The notes beneath the pieces were generated by a model. The model had not been told where the DNA came from and did no database searches. It was given only the letters and a program-made list of their open reading frames with translations. Positions 15,979 to 25,646 of a stretch of DNA of 64,000 bases are shown piece by piece. The stretch lies in contig NZ_MLQR01000030.1 of NCBI RefSeq assembly GCF_001866005.1, positions 1 to 64,000 on the forward strand, given 5' to 3'. Position numbers and translations under genes: made by a program. Every line of letters starts with the position of its first letter. Positions within the stretch are counted from its first letter, which is position 1. The DNA comes from Anaerobacillus alkalilacustris (lineage in GTDB: Bacteria; Bacillota; Bacilli; Bacillales; Anaerobacillaceae).

Positions 15979-16722
15979 TTATTTTTTATCTAAAGGTAAA
16001 AACTTCATAGCAATTTTAGCTTGTTCATAGACTCCTGAATATAACGTAGATTTTTTTGGATCGATTAAATTTAGTCTGTTACAGTATTTTTTAAACATTT
16101 CAACATACCATCCGTCAGCTCTAGGATCTATAGTTATGTTTTCAATAAAATCGCTCGGCTCGAGATTTAGATATATAAAGTCATTATCTTCTTGTTTTGG
16201 TTTGATAAACCCTTCATCGTTAACTGTAACTAACCTTACTTCATTTTCGTGTTCAAATGCTCTTCTTTTAAGATATGCCTGGGAGAACGGACTTTTATAT
16301 TCATTGTTTTCAATTGAATTATTGAGTGCCTCTAATAAATCGTCGTAATAGATTACTGGCGCCAGAAAACCATATTGAATTTCTTGTAACAATTCAATTT
16401 TTAGGACTGAAGTTTCTATGAGTACCCCATCCCTAAATGGGGAATAAATTCTCCACATAGCATCGGACTCTTTATTTAAACTAAAGCACATACCGTGCAT
16501 GATTTCAGTAATTTCCCAAATAGGGTACTCCAATCTTCCGTCATCTCTTAAAGTCGGTAATTTACTTCCAGGAACTTCCCATGTATCTTCCCATTTTTTT
16601 ACCTTTGTTAAGTAAATCTTTTTACACTCTACAAATGACATAAACTGATTTAAACTCATATATCTGTATAATTTTGTTTCAGGTGTTAAATCTGACGTTT
16701 TTATGATCCCTCTTTTATTCAT
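15979..16722 (-). CDS. DUF2971 family protein
   Basis: 247 residues with the DUF2971 pattern: LYRYMSLNQFMSFVE, YLTKVKKWEDTWE, HGMCFSLNKESDAMWRIYS, RDGVLIET and FEHENEVRLV. Biochemical role unknown; members are often seen in phage and defence contexts. Divergent from the DUF4393 gene, about 115 bases apart. Confidence 0.8.
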   Translation of the reverse strand: MNKRGIIKTSDLTPETKLYRYMSLNQFMSFVECKKIYLTKVKKWEDTWEVPGSKLPTLRDDGRLEYPIWEITEIMHGMCFSLNKESDAMWRIYSPFRDGVLIETSVLKIELLQEIQYGFLAPVIYYDDLLEALNNSIENNEYKSPFSQAYLKRRAFEHENEVRLVTVNDEGFIKPKQEDNDFIYLNLEPSDFIENITIDPRADGWYVEMFKKYCNRLNLIDPKKSTLYSGVYEQAKIAMKFLPLDKK

Positions 16723-16836
16723 AATACTCTCCTCACAATCTGAGATTTGTTTCTAAGTAAGATATTACGATTATACAACAAAATTTGTAAAAAGTAGTGT
16801 ATACTTGTCAATATTTGATAGAATGGGGGTGAAACC

Positions 16837-17595
16837 ATGGATCCAATTATCACTTCAGCAATTACTTCATTCGTTACTACTATTGCAACTAATGGTAGTA
16901 AAGTTCCAATGCAGACCCTTGATGACCTTTGGTATTTAGCTTTCGGTAAGATCAACCATATTGCTGAGCTTAAAAAGGCTAAACATGAAGTTGAAACGGC
17001 TCATTATAAAGATTTAGTTGCTCAAAAAATATTGAAAATCAATGAAAACAACCTACAAGAACCGCCTATGAGCGTAGTAGGACCCGCCTTGGAAGCATCT
17101 CGTTATTACATCGAAGAAGAAAAATTAAGGGAAATGTTCGCGAGCGTAATTGCTGCTTCAATGGATAAAACCAAATCAAAAAACGTACATCATGCATTTG
17201 TTGAAATAATAAAGCAAATATCTCCTGATGACGCAAAGAACTTAACTTTTTTTAAGGTAAGGAATAATCATCCCATTGTACAGTTTAAATCTGTCCACCT
17301 TAATGGGAAGGGCTATCTATTATTAAAGACAAATGTTTTCCTTGGACACTACACAGACATAATTACTGGTAATGAAAACGCCGCTTCAATTACCAATTTA
17401 CATCGATTAGGATTAGTTTCTATATCGTATGAAGAAAACTATTCAGAGAAGCACAATTACACTACTTTTCGTGACTCTACTTTCTATAAGAACGTTAGTA
17501 ACCACCAAGACCCTGAAGTAACTAGAATAGAAATGCAAGAAGGAATTATAAGGATAACACCTTTAGGGCAATCGTTCATTAATGTCTGTTTATAA
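16837..17595 (+). CDS. DUF4393/Abi-alpha-like protein, possible abortive-infection factor
   Basis: 252 residues. The pattern ITSFVTTIATNG near the start, EPPMSVVGPALEASRYYIEEEKLREMFASVIAASMD in the middle and RLGLVSI near the end matches the DUF4393 (Abi-alpha) family as I recall it. ATG with GGGGGTGA. It runs against the late operon, as carried cargo genes do. Plausible role is blocking competing phages; not proven. Confidence 0.7.
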   Translation: MDPIITSAITSFVTTIATNGSKVPMQTLDDLWYLAFGKINHIAELKKAKHEVETAHYKDLVAQKILKINENNLQEPPMSVVGPALEASRYYIEEEKLREMFASVIAASMDKTKSKNVHHAFVEIIKQISPDDAKNLTFFKVRNNHPIVQFKSVHLNGKGYLLLKTNVFLGHYTDIITGNENAASITNLHRLGLVSISYEENYSEKHNYTTFRDSTFYKNVSNHQDPEVTRIEMQEGIIRITPLGQSFINVCL

Positions 17596-17597
17596 AT

Positions 17598-17687
17598 TCA
17601 TTCTTTTTTACGTCTGTTCCTAATAAATAAATTAACTACAATAGAAACTGTCATGCTTGTTAAAATAACCAAGATAATTTCACTCAT
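17598..17687 (-). CDS. Small membrane peptide (29 residues), holin-like toxin type
   Basis: Starts MSEIILVILTSMTVSIVVNL and ends RNRRKKE: one helix and a strongly basic tail. AAAAAGGAGATAAAG site upstream. The shape is that of the putative holin-like toxins of Bacillus phages. It sits between the convergent DUF4393 gene and the tail-operon terminator. Confidence 0.55.
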   Translation of the reverse strand: MSEIILVILTSMTVSIVVNLFIRNRRKKE

Positions 17688-17714
17688 TCTTTATCTCCTT
17701 TTTAAAATTAAAGT

Positions 17715-17747
17715 AAAAAACACCCACTATTTCAAGGGTGTTTTTTT
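17715..17747. terminator. Terminator at the end of the tail operon
   Basis: AAAAAACACCC...GGGTGTTTTTTT stem with A and T runs on both sides, usable from either strand. It lies just downstream of the last tail gene. Confidence 0.85.
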
Positions 17748-17805
17748 ACTTCTTAAAAGTTTTTTTATGTCTAAAAGTTATGTCACAGTATTGTCCGATT
17801 GTGTA

Positions 17806-19485
17806 TTAATATTCTTGCACCCATGTACCTGTATTAGCACTATATACTTTTAACCTGTCTGCCTTTTCGGATGGTATAAAGGTTATTCTTCCTCTATACC
17901 TGTATATCGTTACTGTGCCAACAGTTGTTTTTGCACGTATTCCAACACTCGCCACTTTATCGCGTTTTAGGTATGTTTGTGAGTAAAAAGGAATCGTTTG
18001 TCTTTTGTCACCTTCGGAATATACCTCAAAACGGTTAATAGTACCTGAAAATCCGTACTGAAAGTCTGTACTCTCCTGTCCTATAAATGGGTTGAAAGTA
18101 TTAATTGAAGCTGGATCACTACTTTTAACGGTAACTACACCCTCAAATAACAAAATACCATCGCTAGGTGGGGTGAAAATGAACTTAAATTGATTGATTT
18201 CCACTAAACTTGTGCTATTAATCGTAATGGTTGTCGTCCCAGTTTCAAAATGCGTTTCAATCACAAATGGTTCATTAGGTGTAAATACATCTTGTCTAGC
18301 GTGTTGAATGATAATATTCCCGAACCATTCTAATGCTTTAGTCAATTCAACACTGCCGTATGTGGAACCGTATCTACCGTCTGCCCACTCAGGATTACCA
18401 CTCACAATCTTTTTAACATGATAGGAATAATTATAGGCACTGGGGGTATCTTGCTGACTATTATTGATTACTGGTGTAGCGATATCCCGCACTAAGAAAT
18501 TAATTAAATCATCGTAAATGAATTGGTTTGTTGCGTTTATAGAGTTATAAGCAACGTAATCATGACTTGCGCTTCCTAAATTGTGAATGTCAAGATAGGC
18601 AGTTGCATCTGAATAAGTGTTTAGCGTATCTCTAATATATTGTGATTCAATCTCGCTAAAAGGTGCTGTGCCTTTATAATCATGCCCAAAAGGTGTTGAA
18701 GCTCCTGCGTATTCGCTCCACTTGTAGTCGAAGTTGCGGTTTAAATCAACACCATTTGAATTCTGTCTTACACGAGGATGTGGTTGTGAAACTCCCCAGG
18801 GATTCTGAATTGGGAGAATAACCAATCTTACGTTATTACGGATATAAGCCAACTGCGGGTATTTGTGCCAATCCTCCATTAAATGCTTTAAAAAAAGGTA
18901 CACCGCTAATATTCCAGTCAATTCCCCGCCATGTATCCCTGCACCTAAAATTAAAGTTTTTCTGATTTTTTTAGGTGTGAACACATATCTCCACACATCA
19001 TAAGTTCCGCTTGCATCTTTACCTAAAGACGTTCGTGTTAAATGGCTTATATTAGCTAATCGCAATGGTTCGAACAAATTGTTAATAAACCCATCTGCGT
19101 TACTTCCAAACGTATCAAAAAAGTAATTCGCATGATCCTTTCTTGCTGGAAGTTGTGTAGGCGGTTGCCAGTACATACTTGCATTGTTATCTGCTTTGAC
19201 TTGCACCGTGTCAACTTGTGTCATAGTATGTGCCAACTGTACACCAAGATCAGTTAACTGTGGAGCGTAATCTTGCTCTAATTGTTGCAACTTTTCACGT
19301 ATTTCTGTGTCTAAAAGTCCTTGGTCAAAACTACCGTCAAGGAGTGCTTCTGTTATCTCTCGTGCTTCAGCTGAAGTTTTCCCCGACTCTTCGAGTGCCT
19401 CAGCAATGGCTTCACGAACGTCTTTTCCAAATATTGCATTACGAACCTTATTTGCTAGTTCCTGTATCTTTTGAGGTATCGGCAA
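17806..19485 (-). CDS. Tail fibre/tip protein with M14 zinc carboxypeptidase domain
   Basis: About 559 residues. The N-terminal 95 residues (IPQKIQELANKVRNAIFGKDVREAIAE type plus coiled coil) are a phage tail attachment segment. Residues about 130-400 are an M14 peptidase: zinc pair H and E in GIHGGE, VDLNRNFDY (substrate Arg and Asn), third zinc histidine in YLDIHN, and a candidate catalytic Glu in SVELTKALE. The end looks like a beta-rich binding domain. The enzyme may trim wall peptides or surface polymers during adsorption. The TTG at 19485 has GAGAGGGG at good spacing; the ATG at 19494 abuts it. Confidence 0.85.
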   Translation of the reverse strand: MPIPQKIQELANKVRNAIFGKDVREAIAEALEESGKTSAEAREITEALLDGSFDQGLLDTEIREKLQQLEQDYAPQLTDLGVQLAHTMTQVDTVQVKADNNASMYWQPPTQLPARKDHANYFFDTFGSNADGFINNLFEPLRLANISHLTRTSLGKDASGTYDVWRYVFTPKKIRKTLILGAGIHGGELTGILAVYLFLKHLMEDWHKYPQLAYIRNNVRLVILPIQNPWGVSQPHPRVRQNSNGVDLNRNFDYKWSEYAGASTPFGHDYKGTAPFSEIESQYIRDTLNTYSDATAYLDIHNLGSASHDYVAYNSINATNQFIYDDLINFLVRDIATPVINNSQQDTPSAYNYSYHVKKIVSGNPEWADGRYGSTYGSVELTKALEWFGNIIIQHARQDVFTPNEPFVIETHFETGTTTITINSTSLVEINQFKFIFTPPSDGILLFEGVVTVKSSDPASINTFNPFIGQESTDFQYGFSGTINRFEVYSEGDKRQTIPFYSQTYLKRDKVASVGIRAKTTVGTVTIYRYRGRITFIPSEKADRLKVYSANTGTWVQEY

Positions 19486-19588
19486 TATAATCATCCCCTC
19501 TCAATTTGTTTCTCAATTGTTCTGATTTAATCCTTATCTTTTCAGATGCTTCTGCAATTCTTTGTGCCCTACTCTGGATCTCCGTCAT
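19448..19588 (-). CDS. Small coiled hypothetical protein (46 residues)
   Basis: ATG at 19588 with GGAGG nine bases upstream. Begins MTEIQSRAQRIAEASEKIRI, a charged helix. It overlaps the end of the Tal-like gene by about 20 bases and the start of the next gene by about 40. The strong site argues that it is translated, possibly for coupling. Confidence 0.45.
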   Translation of the reverse strand: MTEIQSRAQRIAEASEKIRIKSEQLRNKLRGDDYIADTSKDTGTSK

Positions 19589-21128
19589 TCTCTAACGCCT
19601 CCAACCTCGACACAATATCATCTAGGTCTACTTCATTTAAAACATTAATCAGGTTAAATTTTTCTCTAATACTATCCAAATCAGTATTAAAAGTAATACT
19701 GATTAAATCAGTTTTTTCCTTCATTAAGTCATGTGTTTGTTTATCATTTGCACTCATTAAGCCATCTTCTGTAGGAGTGGCTATATCATAGATAGGAATT
19801 TCATCAATCGCTTCAATGAGGTTGTCTACAGCATGATTTAAGTTATTGATTGCATCCTCTAGAGCTGGTAAATCCCCTTCTTCTAAGTCAAATTTGACTT
19901 GTTGTATTGCTTGATCTACGGCAATAAGTTCAGTTTTTAAATTATTTATTGTTTCCGATTGTTTAGTGACTCTGCTTTCTAGATCAACTATTGTTTGAGC
20001 TGACCTATTCATATCAGATTGATATTGATTTAAAGTTTTGAACTTATCACCAATAGTTAACGCTGCGTTTTGTGGGTTATTTATATCTAACGATTTGCCA
20101 ATAACTCTCAATCTTTCATCAATAGCCATTATCGGGTTTTTAAGAGGGTATGAATTCCCTTTCTCAAATGAATCAATATCTAACCCTATTAAAGAAAGGT
20201 CAATAGCGCTTAACTTATATTGAACGTACGCTACTTTTTGTTTAGATAACCATTCTAATCCTCTTGCTAATAAGTTTTCTGGAAGAGTAATATCGTTCCA
20301 AGTAATAGAACCACCTTGAATTCCAAATTCAGATTGCAAAATTTCATCATCCAAGTATGGGATTCCGTTATTAACTGTTTCTATGGTCAGTCGAGCTTGT
20401 GAAGCATCTGTAGCTTCTGGATCCTCACTCTCAACTCGCTCCCCTAATGGAGTTAATCTTGTAATGATTTCAGTGGGATCCACATCCCTACTCATGCTTC
20501 TTAAGTTTTTTGCTATTCGTATTTCAGTTTCCTTATCCTCACCTATTCGTTCCAAATAATCTAAAAAACGAACCCCATTTTCCTTTCGAATTTGGAGTTC
20601 GCCGCCTATATTATCTATCAACTTTTCTTTTAAAGTTTGAAATGTGTCATGCTCTGCAGATAAATATAGATATAAATAATTAGTTGAATTTGTAACGTTC
20701 ATTTCTCCAACTTCAAACTTCTTATAATCTTCCACTTGTAAGTTATGATATTCAATAATTTCATTAAATAACTCAAATGGCGTGCCACGGAATTCCATAT
20801 GTTTTTGAACCGAGTCGTGTAAATATCCTAGTTCTCCTTCGCATTCATACGCCGCACTATGAAGGCCTGTTTCGTCCATGTTTTCACTTGGTCCTAATAC
20901 ACGACCTTCAAACTCTACTTGACCTTTTTTTATATTAAAAACATTTATAAACGTTTTTAGAGGTTTGATTTTTCCGTATCCCGGATTATTCATGTAAAAA
21001 GAAAAATTAAAGGAATCTATAGCGTTAATTTCAGTCTTAATAACTCCATTAGCAATCTTTATGTCATTTACATAGGGGTTGTGTATCTCAGTCTCTACAC
21101 CATCATTAATAATTTTAATCTTATACAA
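19569..21128 (-). CDS. Tail-associated baseplate protein (Tal/prophage endopeptidase tail family)
   Basis: 519 residues. The N-terminal about 370 residues follow the Tal/gp18-like hub pattern (NDIKIANG..KTEINAIDSF, FEGRVLGPSE, YECEGELGYLHDSVQ). The rest is helical coiled coil with LESRVTKQSETINNLK. It forms the tail tip below Dit. No catalytic motif is clear. Confidence 0.85.
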   Translation of the reverse strand: MYKIKIINDGVETEIHNPYVNDIKIANGVIKTEINAIDSFNFSFYMNNPGYGKIKPLKTFINVFNIKKGQVEFEGRVLGPSENMDETGLHSAAYECEGELGYLHDSVQKHMEFRGTPFELFNEIIEYHNLQVEDYKKFEVGEMNVTNSTNYLYLYLSAEHDTFQTLKEKLIDNIGGELQIRKENGVRFLDYLERIGEDKETEIRIAKNLRSMSRDVDPTEIITRLTPLGERVESEDPEATDASQARLTIETVNNGIPYLDDEILQSEFGIQGGSITWNDITLPENLLARGLEWLSKQKVAYVQYKLSAIDLSLIGLDIDSFEKGNSYPLKNPIMAIDERLRVIGKSLDINNPQNAALTIGDKFKTLNQYQSDMNRSAQTIVDLESRVTKQSETINNLKTELIAVDQAIQQVKFDLEEGDLPALEDAINNLNHAVDNLIEAIDEIPIYDIATPTEDGLMSANDKQTHDLMKEKTDLISITFNTDLDSIREKFNLINVLNEVDLDDIVSRLEALENDGDPE

Positions 21129-21129
21129 A

Positions 21130-21837
21130 CTAAATCAGCTCCTTATAAAAAAGGAAAGAAATAGAGCCATTACCGTCAATGTGTAATGAATTTTCCCCTG
21201 ATTTTAATACGAAATCTTTACTTTTTGATTCTCCTGTTGGGACATTAAAAATAACACCATTCATTTCAACAACCATATCATCGGATGCAGTTATTATTGG
21301 TGTTATATCAGGTGTACCCACATTTAACAATGTCACATCAGTAGGTCCGTTAACTTCAAATTCAACGGGCTGAAATGCATCTAAATCAAAGTTGATTTCA
21401 TTCCATATGTCATGCCCTTCAGGATATTCTGCAATCATAAAAGGATACGCTTCGAAATTAACTGTTAAAATGCCATCTTCCCAATTTTCATTAAAAGCTG
21501 ATTCGTCCTCCACCTCTGCTAAAAAGTAATAACCTGGTATTGTATCATCATAAAGTTTTTGTTTGCCATTGCTATTCATTAACCAATTTATTATTTCAGT
21601 TTTCTTTGTTGTCATATGTTTTTTTGATTGATCTTTAATATTGAATGAATACGTTAATGTTCTCTCCGTGTATGTTTGATCTCCATATAACTCACTGAAA
21701 TCATATTTTTGATTAGAAAATGGAACAGTGACAAAAATTTTGTTTTTACTAGGTATCCCAATTGTTTTGCCAGGGGCCAACGTAATGCCGAAATTATTAT
21801 AGGAATGTTTACCATTAAAATTTATTCCAAATATCAC
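21130..21837 (-). CDS. Distal tail protein (Dit, siphovirus tail family)
   Basis: 235 residues with the Dit N-terminal pattern: FNGKHSYNNFGITL, IPSKNKIFVTVPFSNQKYDFS and YGDQTYTERTLTYSF. Forms the ring joining the tail tube to the tip. Overlaps the tape-measure gene by four bases. Confidence 0.88.
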   Translation of the reverse strand: MIFGINFNGKHSYNNFGITLAPGKTIGIPSKNKIFVTVPFSNQKYDFSELYGDQTYTERTLTYSFNIKDQSKKHMTTKKTEIINWLMNSNGKQKLYDDTIPGYYFLAEVEDESAFNENWEDGILTVNFEAYPFMIAEYPEGHDIWNEINFDLDAFQPVEFEVNGPTDVTLLNVGTPDITPIITASDDMVVEMNGVIFNVPTGESKSKDFVLKSGENSLHIDGNGSISFLFYKELI

Positions 21838-23552
21838 GTAGCGAGCCCCCTTTGTGATCTTCTAACTCGTACTCCACCCTCAATATCCGTGTAGTCACCT
21901 GTTATTTTTGCAAAAGTTTTCCCATCAATATTTAGAACTTGACCGTCTTTAACCGCTTGTATTAAATCAATAAGTAATTCTTCCATTCTTGTACTACTGT
22001 TACTGTTAATAATGCTACCGTTTTTGGAAGTGCTTCCTGGTTGCATGGATCCAACAACTGCATTCATTGTAGATTGTGCTTCTGGTATCATATCTTCTAC
22101 CCCGTCTAAAAAACCGTCAATCATATTACGTCCCCAATGAACAATAAAACGACCTTCACCTTTTTTAGCAGGTGACCAGAACTTTAAAAATTCACCAGCT
22201 TTTTTAACGACATCTTCTGCTGCTTGTGCGACTTTCGTTCCCATGGATTTTATACCATCAACAAAACCATCAATCATATTTTTCCCCCACTGTAAAGCGT
22301 CGCCCTTTAATCCTGTAAACCACCCGGATATATGACCCCACAAATTTGAAAAAGTGGTGCTTAGTATATTCCATACGCCGCTTAGGTAAGCATTAATCCC
22401 GTTCCATAGATTTTCCCAAATTAATTTCAGTCCGTCGCCCATTCGTTGCCAATCTCCAGTGAAAAGACCAATGAAAGCGTCAAGTAATCCTCTTAAAATT
22501 CCAAAAATTGATTGAACCACTGTTACAATTGTATTAAAAGCTGTTTTTGCATTTTTAACTAAGGTATCTCCGAAAATTGACCACCATTTTAGCGCTAAAT
22601 TTACAAAAACTTGTATTATTTCTTGTATATAAGAAAAGGCAGTTTCAAAGAATGCTTGAATTACTGGTAAATTTTCTACTACCCAATCCTTCATTGATTG
22701 AAAAACCGGAATTAAGTGTGTTTTAAACATATCAACGGCTACATCTATTACTTGTGAAATGATTTCAAAAGCTTTAGAAGTAATCGCTTCTATTTGTGGC
22801 ATGTGCGCCTGTATCCAATCCATCAGTGATTGCATAATTGGAATAACTTTTAATGCTAAGGACATAAATAAAAATTCAGCTTGATCTTTCATTTCTGCTA
22901 CAGTTATACGAAAATCATTTGCTTTATTTAAATCTTCTTCACTGATTATATTGGCTGAAGCTTTAGCCTTTTCCATGGCCTCAGCTCCCATATCAACGAC
23001 AGGGGCTATTTCTTTCCATGAACCACCTAGTAAATCAGTACCTATTCTTGCTCTTTCTGTTGGGTCTTCGATTTCAGATAATGATTTGGTTATTGCATCC
23101 ATTCTAGAGTCGGCGTCCATATTTGATATTTCTTCAAAAGACAAACCTAAGGTTTCTAGAGCATCACTACCTTTTCCACCTTCATTGGCCATAGTATCTA
23201 ATGATTTAGTCAACTTTTGTGATGCGTTTGTCATTGCATCAGCAGATACCCCAGCAACTTTTGTTACCTTTTCCCAACGTTGAATTTCATCTGTGGACAT
23301 ACCGGTGATTGCTTTTAAATCAAGTAATCTATCTGCTGCATTTCCTGCTTTAGTTGCCATGGCAAACATAGCTCCGCCCGCTGCGATTGCTGCACCACCT
23401 ATGGCAAGTCCCCATTTACCTGCAGTTTTAACGCCATCGACAAATCGACCGCCTAGGCCTTTGGCATTCTTTTCAGTTTTTGAGATACTTTTATTTGCTT
23501 TATCAGAATCAACCATAATGCTGCCGAATAATTTAAAAATTTCGATGCTCAT
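21834..23552 (-). CDS. Tape measure protein
   Basis: About 572 residues. Starts with an amphipathic region (SIEIFKLFGSIMVDSDKANKSI), then a Gly/Ala membrane-active stretch, long helical parts, TMP repeats (VQSIFGILRGLLDAFIGLFTGDW) and a C-terminal FWSPAKKGEGRFIVHWGRNM motif typical of Bacillus phages. Sets tail length; 572 residues suggests a fairly short tail. GTG 23555 or ATG 23552 could be the start. Confidence 0.9.
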   Translation of the reverse strand: MSIEIFKLFGSIMVDSDKANKSISKTEKNAKGLGGRFVDGVKTAGKWGLAIGGAAIAAGGAMFAMATKAGNAADRLLDLKAITGMSTDEIQRWEKVTKVAGVSADAMTNASQKLTKSLDTMANEGGKGSDALETLGLSFEEISNMDADSRMDAITKSLSEIEDPTERARIGTDLLGGSWKEIAPVVDMGAEAMEKAKASANIISEEDLNKANDFRITVAEMKDQAEFLFMSLALKVIPIMQSLMDWIQAHMPQIEAITSKAFEIISQVIDVAVDMFKTHLIPVFQSMKDWVVENLPVIQAFFETAFSYIQEIIQVFVNLALKWWSIFGDTLVKNAKTAFNTIVTVVQSIFGILRGLLDAFIGLFTGDWQRMGDGLKLIWENLWNGINAYLSGVWNILSTTFSNLWGHISGWFTGLKGDALQWGKNMIDGFVDGIKSMGTKVAQAAEDVVKKAGEFLKFWSPAKKGEGRFIVHWGRNMIDGFLDGVEDMIPEAQSTMNAVVGSMQPGSTSKNGSIINSNSSTRMEELLIDLIQAVKDGQVLNIDGKTFAKITGDYTDIEGGVRVRRSQRGLAT

Positions 23553-24185
23553 CACCTTCTTTCTTAAAGGTGTCTAATATCCCTTTTACGTCTTTAAGAA
23601 TTTCTTCCTCTGATTTCGGAATTTCTGTAAAAGGCTTGTACCATTCTTCAAAAGATTTATAGTTTTCTTCTGTCATGTTAGGATATTTCGTTAAATACAG
23701 TTGCCATGCTTTATTCTCTTCTCTTTTGTATAATGCTTTCTTTAGTAACCGTGTGATTTTATTTAGAGGTAACTTACTAACATAATCAAAAGAATAAAAG
23801 CTATGCAGTAAATGAAGGGTTTCTTCATACCCACCTACTGCATAGCTTGTTTGAAAAAATCTGTCAATTCTTTGTTTGAAAAGATTTCTTTTATTGTTGA
23901 TATTGTACGAATTAAAGGTTGCTTCTTAACTTCTTCTATTTTCTTGTCTTCTGCAATTGCGACAATGTTAAAAAATTCTTCTTTAATCTTTGGAGAGTTC
24001 TTCAATACATAAGAAAATAAATCAATTCCGCTTTCAATCTGCAAATTATCTACATTTTTTCCTTTAACATCTCTAATAAAATTCTTCTTAATATACTCTT
24101 TTAATTTCAATTTATCGAATATGTCAACCATATAAGGTAACATATCAAATCCTTTTTCCGATTCAATCACAATTAATTCCCCCAA
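23533..24185 (-). CDS. Tail assembly chaperone with -1 frameshift extension (gpG/gpGT type)
   Basis: The short product (23835-24185, 116 residues) ends FFKQAMQ. Just before its stop the minus strand reads T TTT TTC (23853-23859), a classic slippery heptamer. A -1 slip opens a frame beginning about YAVGGYEETLHLL and running about 100 more residues to a stop at 23533, overlapping the tape-measure start. This is the conserved lambda G/GT arrangement directly upstream of the tape measure. Confidence 0.8.
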
Positions 24186-24188
24186 TAC

Positions 24189-24211
24189 AAAAAGGGCAGT
24201 TACGCCCCTTA
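24189..24211 (-). terminator. Terminator after major tail protein gene
   Basis: AAGGGGC GTAACT GCCCTTTTT on the minus strand. Likely partial termination, reducing expression of the following chaperone gene relative to the tube protein. Confidence 0.75.
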
Positions 24212-24212
24212 T

Positions 24213-24803
24213 TTAACTAGCTTTTGGATAAAATATTTCAAATGGAACTTTATCTAATTCTTCAGGTTTAAAGTGACCTTCAAATTCGAGTGCTACAACC
24301 GCTTCGTTTTTCGGTTGAGTTTGTAAGGTTAAACCATTTTTATTAAATGAGTTGTAAATTTGAATAATAATGGGTTCACTAGAACCTGACTTTCTACCGA
24401 CATATGTGATATTACCGATATAGTCACTTAGCTCAATTTCGGTTTTACCCTTAATAATATCGTAGTCCTCACTTGTAGTTGTATCTATTTCACTAGCGCC
24501 AATAGCTGCCGCTAACACTTCTTTTGTTATCTCGATAATATTTGCTGACATTTTAACTTCCCAACTATCGATCATTTGCATACCTTCAGCTTTACCTTTT
24601 ACACCGTCAACCTCTACATTTCTTATTTCTGGAATAGCTGAAAATTGTCCGCCGCCTTTTGTTGCTCCCAGTAGCTTCCCTGCAGTAACCGCACTTTCAA
24701 AGGTGTCGGTTCCTACAATAAAATTCTTAAAAAAAGCTCCAGCATCTAGAAGTAAGTTTTCCGCTGTTTTATTAGTAAAGCCTGAAAAAAGCTTATTCAT
24801 CAT
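24213..24803 (-). CDS. Major tail tube protein
   Basis: 196 residues. Beta-rich with ENLLLDAGAFFKNF near the start, a KMSANIIEITKEVL segment and VALEFEGHF near the end, as in Bacillus/Listeria phage major tail proteins. Position between the terminator-type connector genes and the tail chaperone supports it. Confidence 0.82.
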   Translation of the reverse strand: MMNKLFSGFTNKTAENLLLDAGAFFKNFIVGTDTFESAVTAGKLLGATKGGGQFSAIPEIRNVEVDGVKGKAEGMQMIDSWEVKMSANIIEITKEVLAAAIGASEIDTTTSEDYDIIKGKTEIELSDYIGNITYVGRKSGSSEPIIIQIYNSFNKNGLTLQTQPKNEAVVALEFEGHFKPEELDKVPFEIFYPKAS

Positions 24804-25197
24804 TTAACCCCCTGTCATAGTAACGCAGTTGAAATATTAATTTTCGTCTTTTTAACCTCTTATCTTCATCAAATGGCGGCAAACGATTTTCTCTATAAAT
24901 AGTAAACTGTATATTATCGTCAATGTAAGAATAATAGTGTAGTTTCTTCCAAAATAGATTTGTTAGTTGCTCTAGATTAGTTGAATCAGATTGATTATCG
25001 TAAATATCCATATCTAAATTGAAAATTTCTTGTTCTTCATCGGTGAATGAATTAGGTAAATCGTATACTATATAGGGAAATATTGCTTTTGATGAGGAGT
25101 ATTGGAAATAAACTCTAGAAATACTCTCTTCGCCCACAATGATGTCAGGATGAATAGACTTTAATAAAGATTGTAAAGTTTCTCTCAAATTATTCAT
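24793..25197 (-). CDS. Tail terminator/minor tail protein
   Basis: 134 residues starting MNNLRETLQSLLKSIHPDI, with a FPYIVYDLPNSF motif common in tail-completion proteins of Gram-positive siphoviruses. Overlaps its neighbours on both sides, within the connector block. Confidence 0.7.
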   Translation of the reverse strand: MNNLRETLQSLLKSIHPDIIVGEESISRVYFQYSSSKAIFPYIVYDLPNSFTDEEQEIFNLDMDIYDNQSDSTNLEQLTNLFWKKLHYYSYIDDNIQFTIYRENRLPPFDEDKRLKRRKLIFQLRYYDRGLNDE

Positions 25198-25643
25198 TCT
25201 GGACCATCCCCACTCTGGTATTCTTCTTCACTGATTAACCCTATAGCTCTGTTATCATCTTCAATTGCAGAGAGATATTGACCTTGTATTTTACGGATTT
25301 CATCAATGTTTTCGTATACCGTTTCACGTAAAATATTTCTTCCTGGCTGACCATTTTTTCCTAACTCCGAATCCGCGCCATACCACGTGTTGTGTTTAAA
25401 CCCAATTAGTAAATCTCCTTCTCTACGCCTTACCCAGTATTGAGATGATCGATATAAACGTCTGTTCCTTTTCATACCCGGTAACTTTTTAAGCTTTTCT
25501 ATCATTCTTTTACGGATTAATTTAGCACAGTCTCTTAATGCCGCTCTTGTTAATTCAGTAAGTGTATATTGCGCTCGATCAACATTGGAAACAAATTCAA
25601 CGCCATCTCTTTTAATCTTAGTAACTGATTTAGGTAACGCCAT
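25194..25643 (-). CDS. HK97 gp10-like head-tail/neck protein
   Basis: 149 residues, basic. The segment RAALRDCAKLIRKRMIEKLKKLPGMKR plus RSSQYWVRRREGDLLIGFKHNTWYG matches the HK97_gp10 putative tail-component family. Confidence 0.78.
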   Translation of the reverse strand: MALPKSVTKIKRDGVEFVSNVDRAQYTLTELTRAALRDCAKLIRKRMIEKLKKLPGMKRNRRLYRSSQYWVRRREGDLLIGFKHNTWYGADSELGKNGQPGRNILRETVYENIDEIRKIQGQYLSAIEDDNRAIGLISEEEYQSGDGPE

Positions 25644-25646
25644 TGT

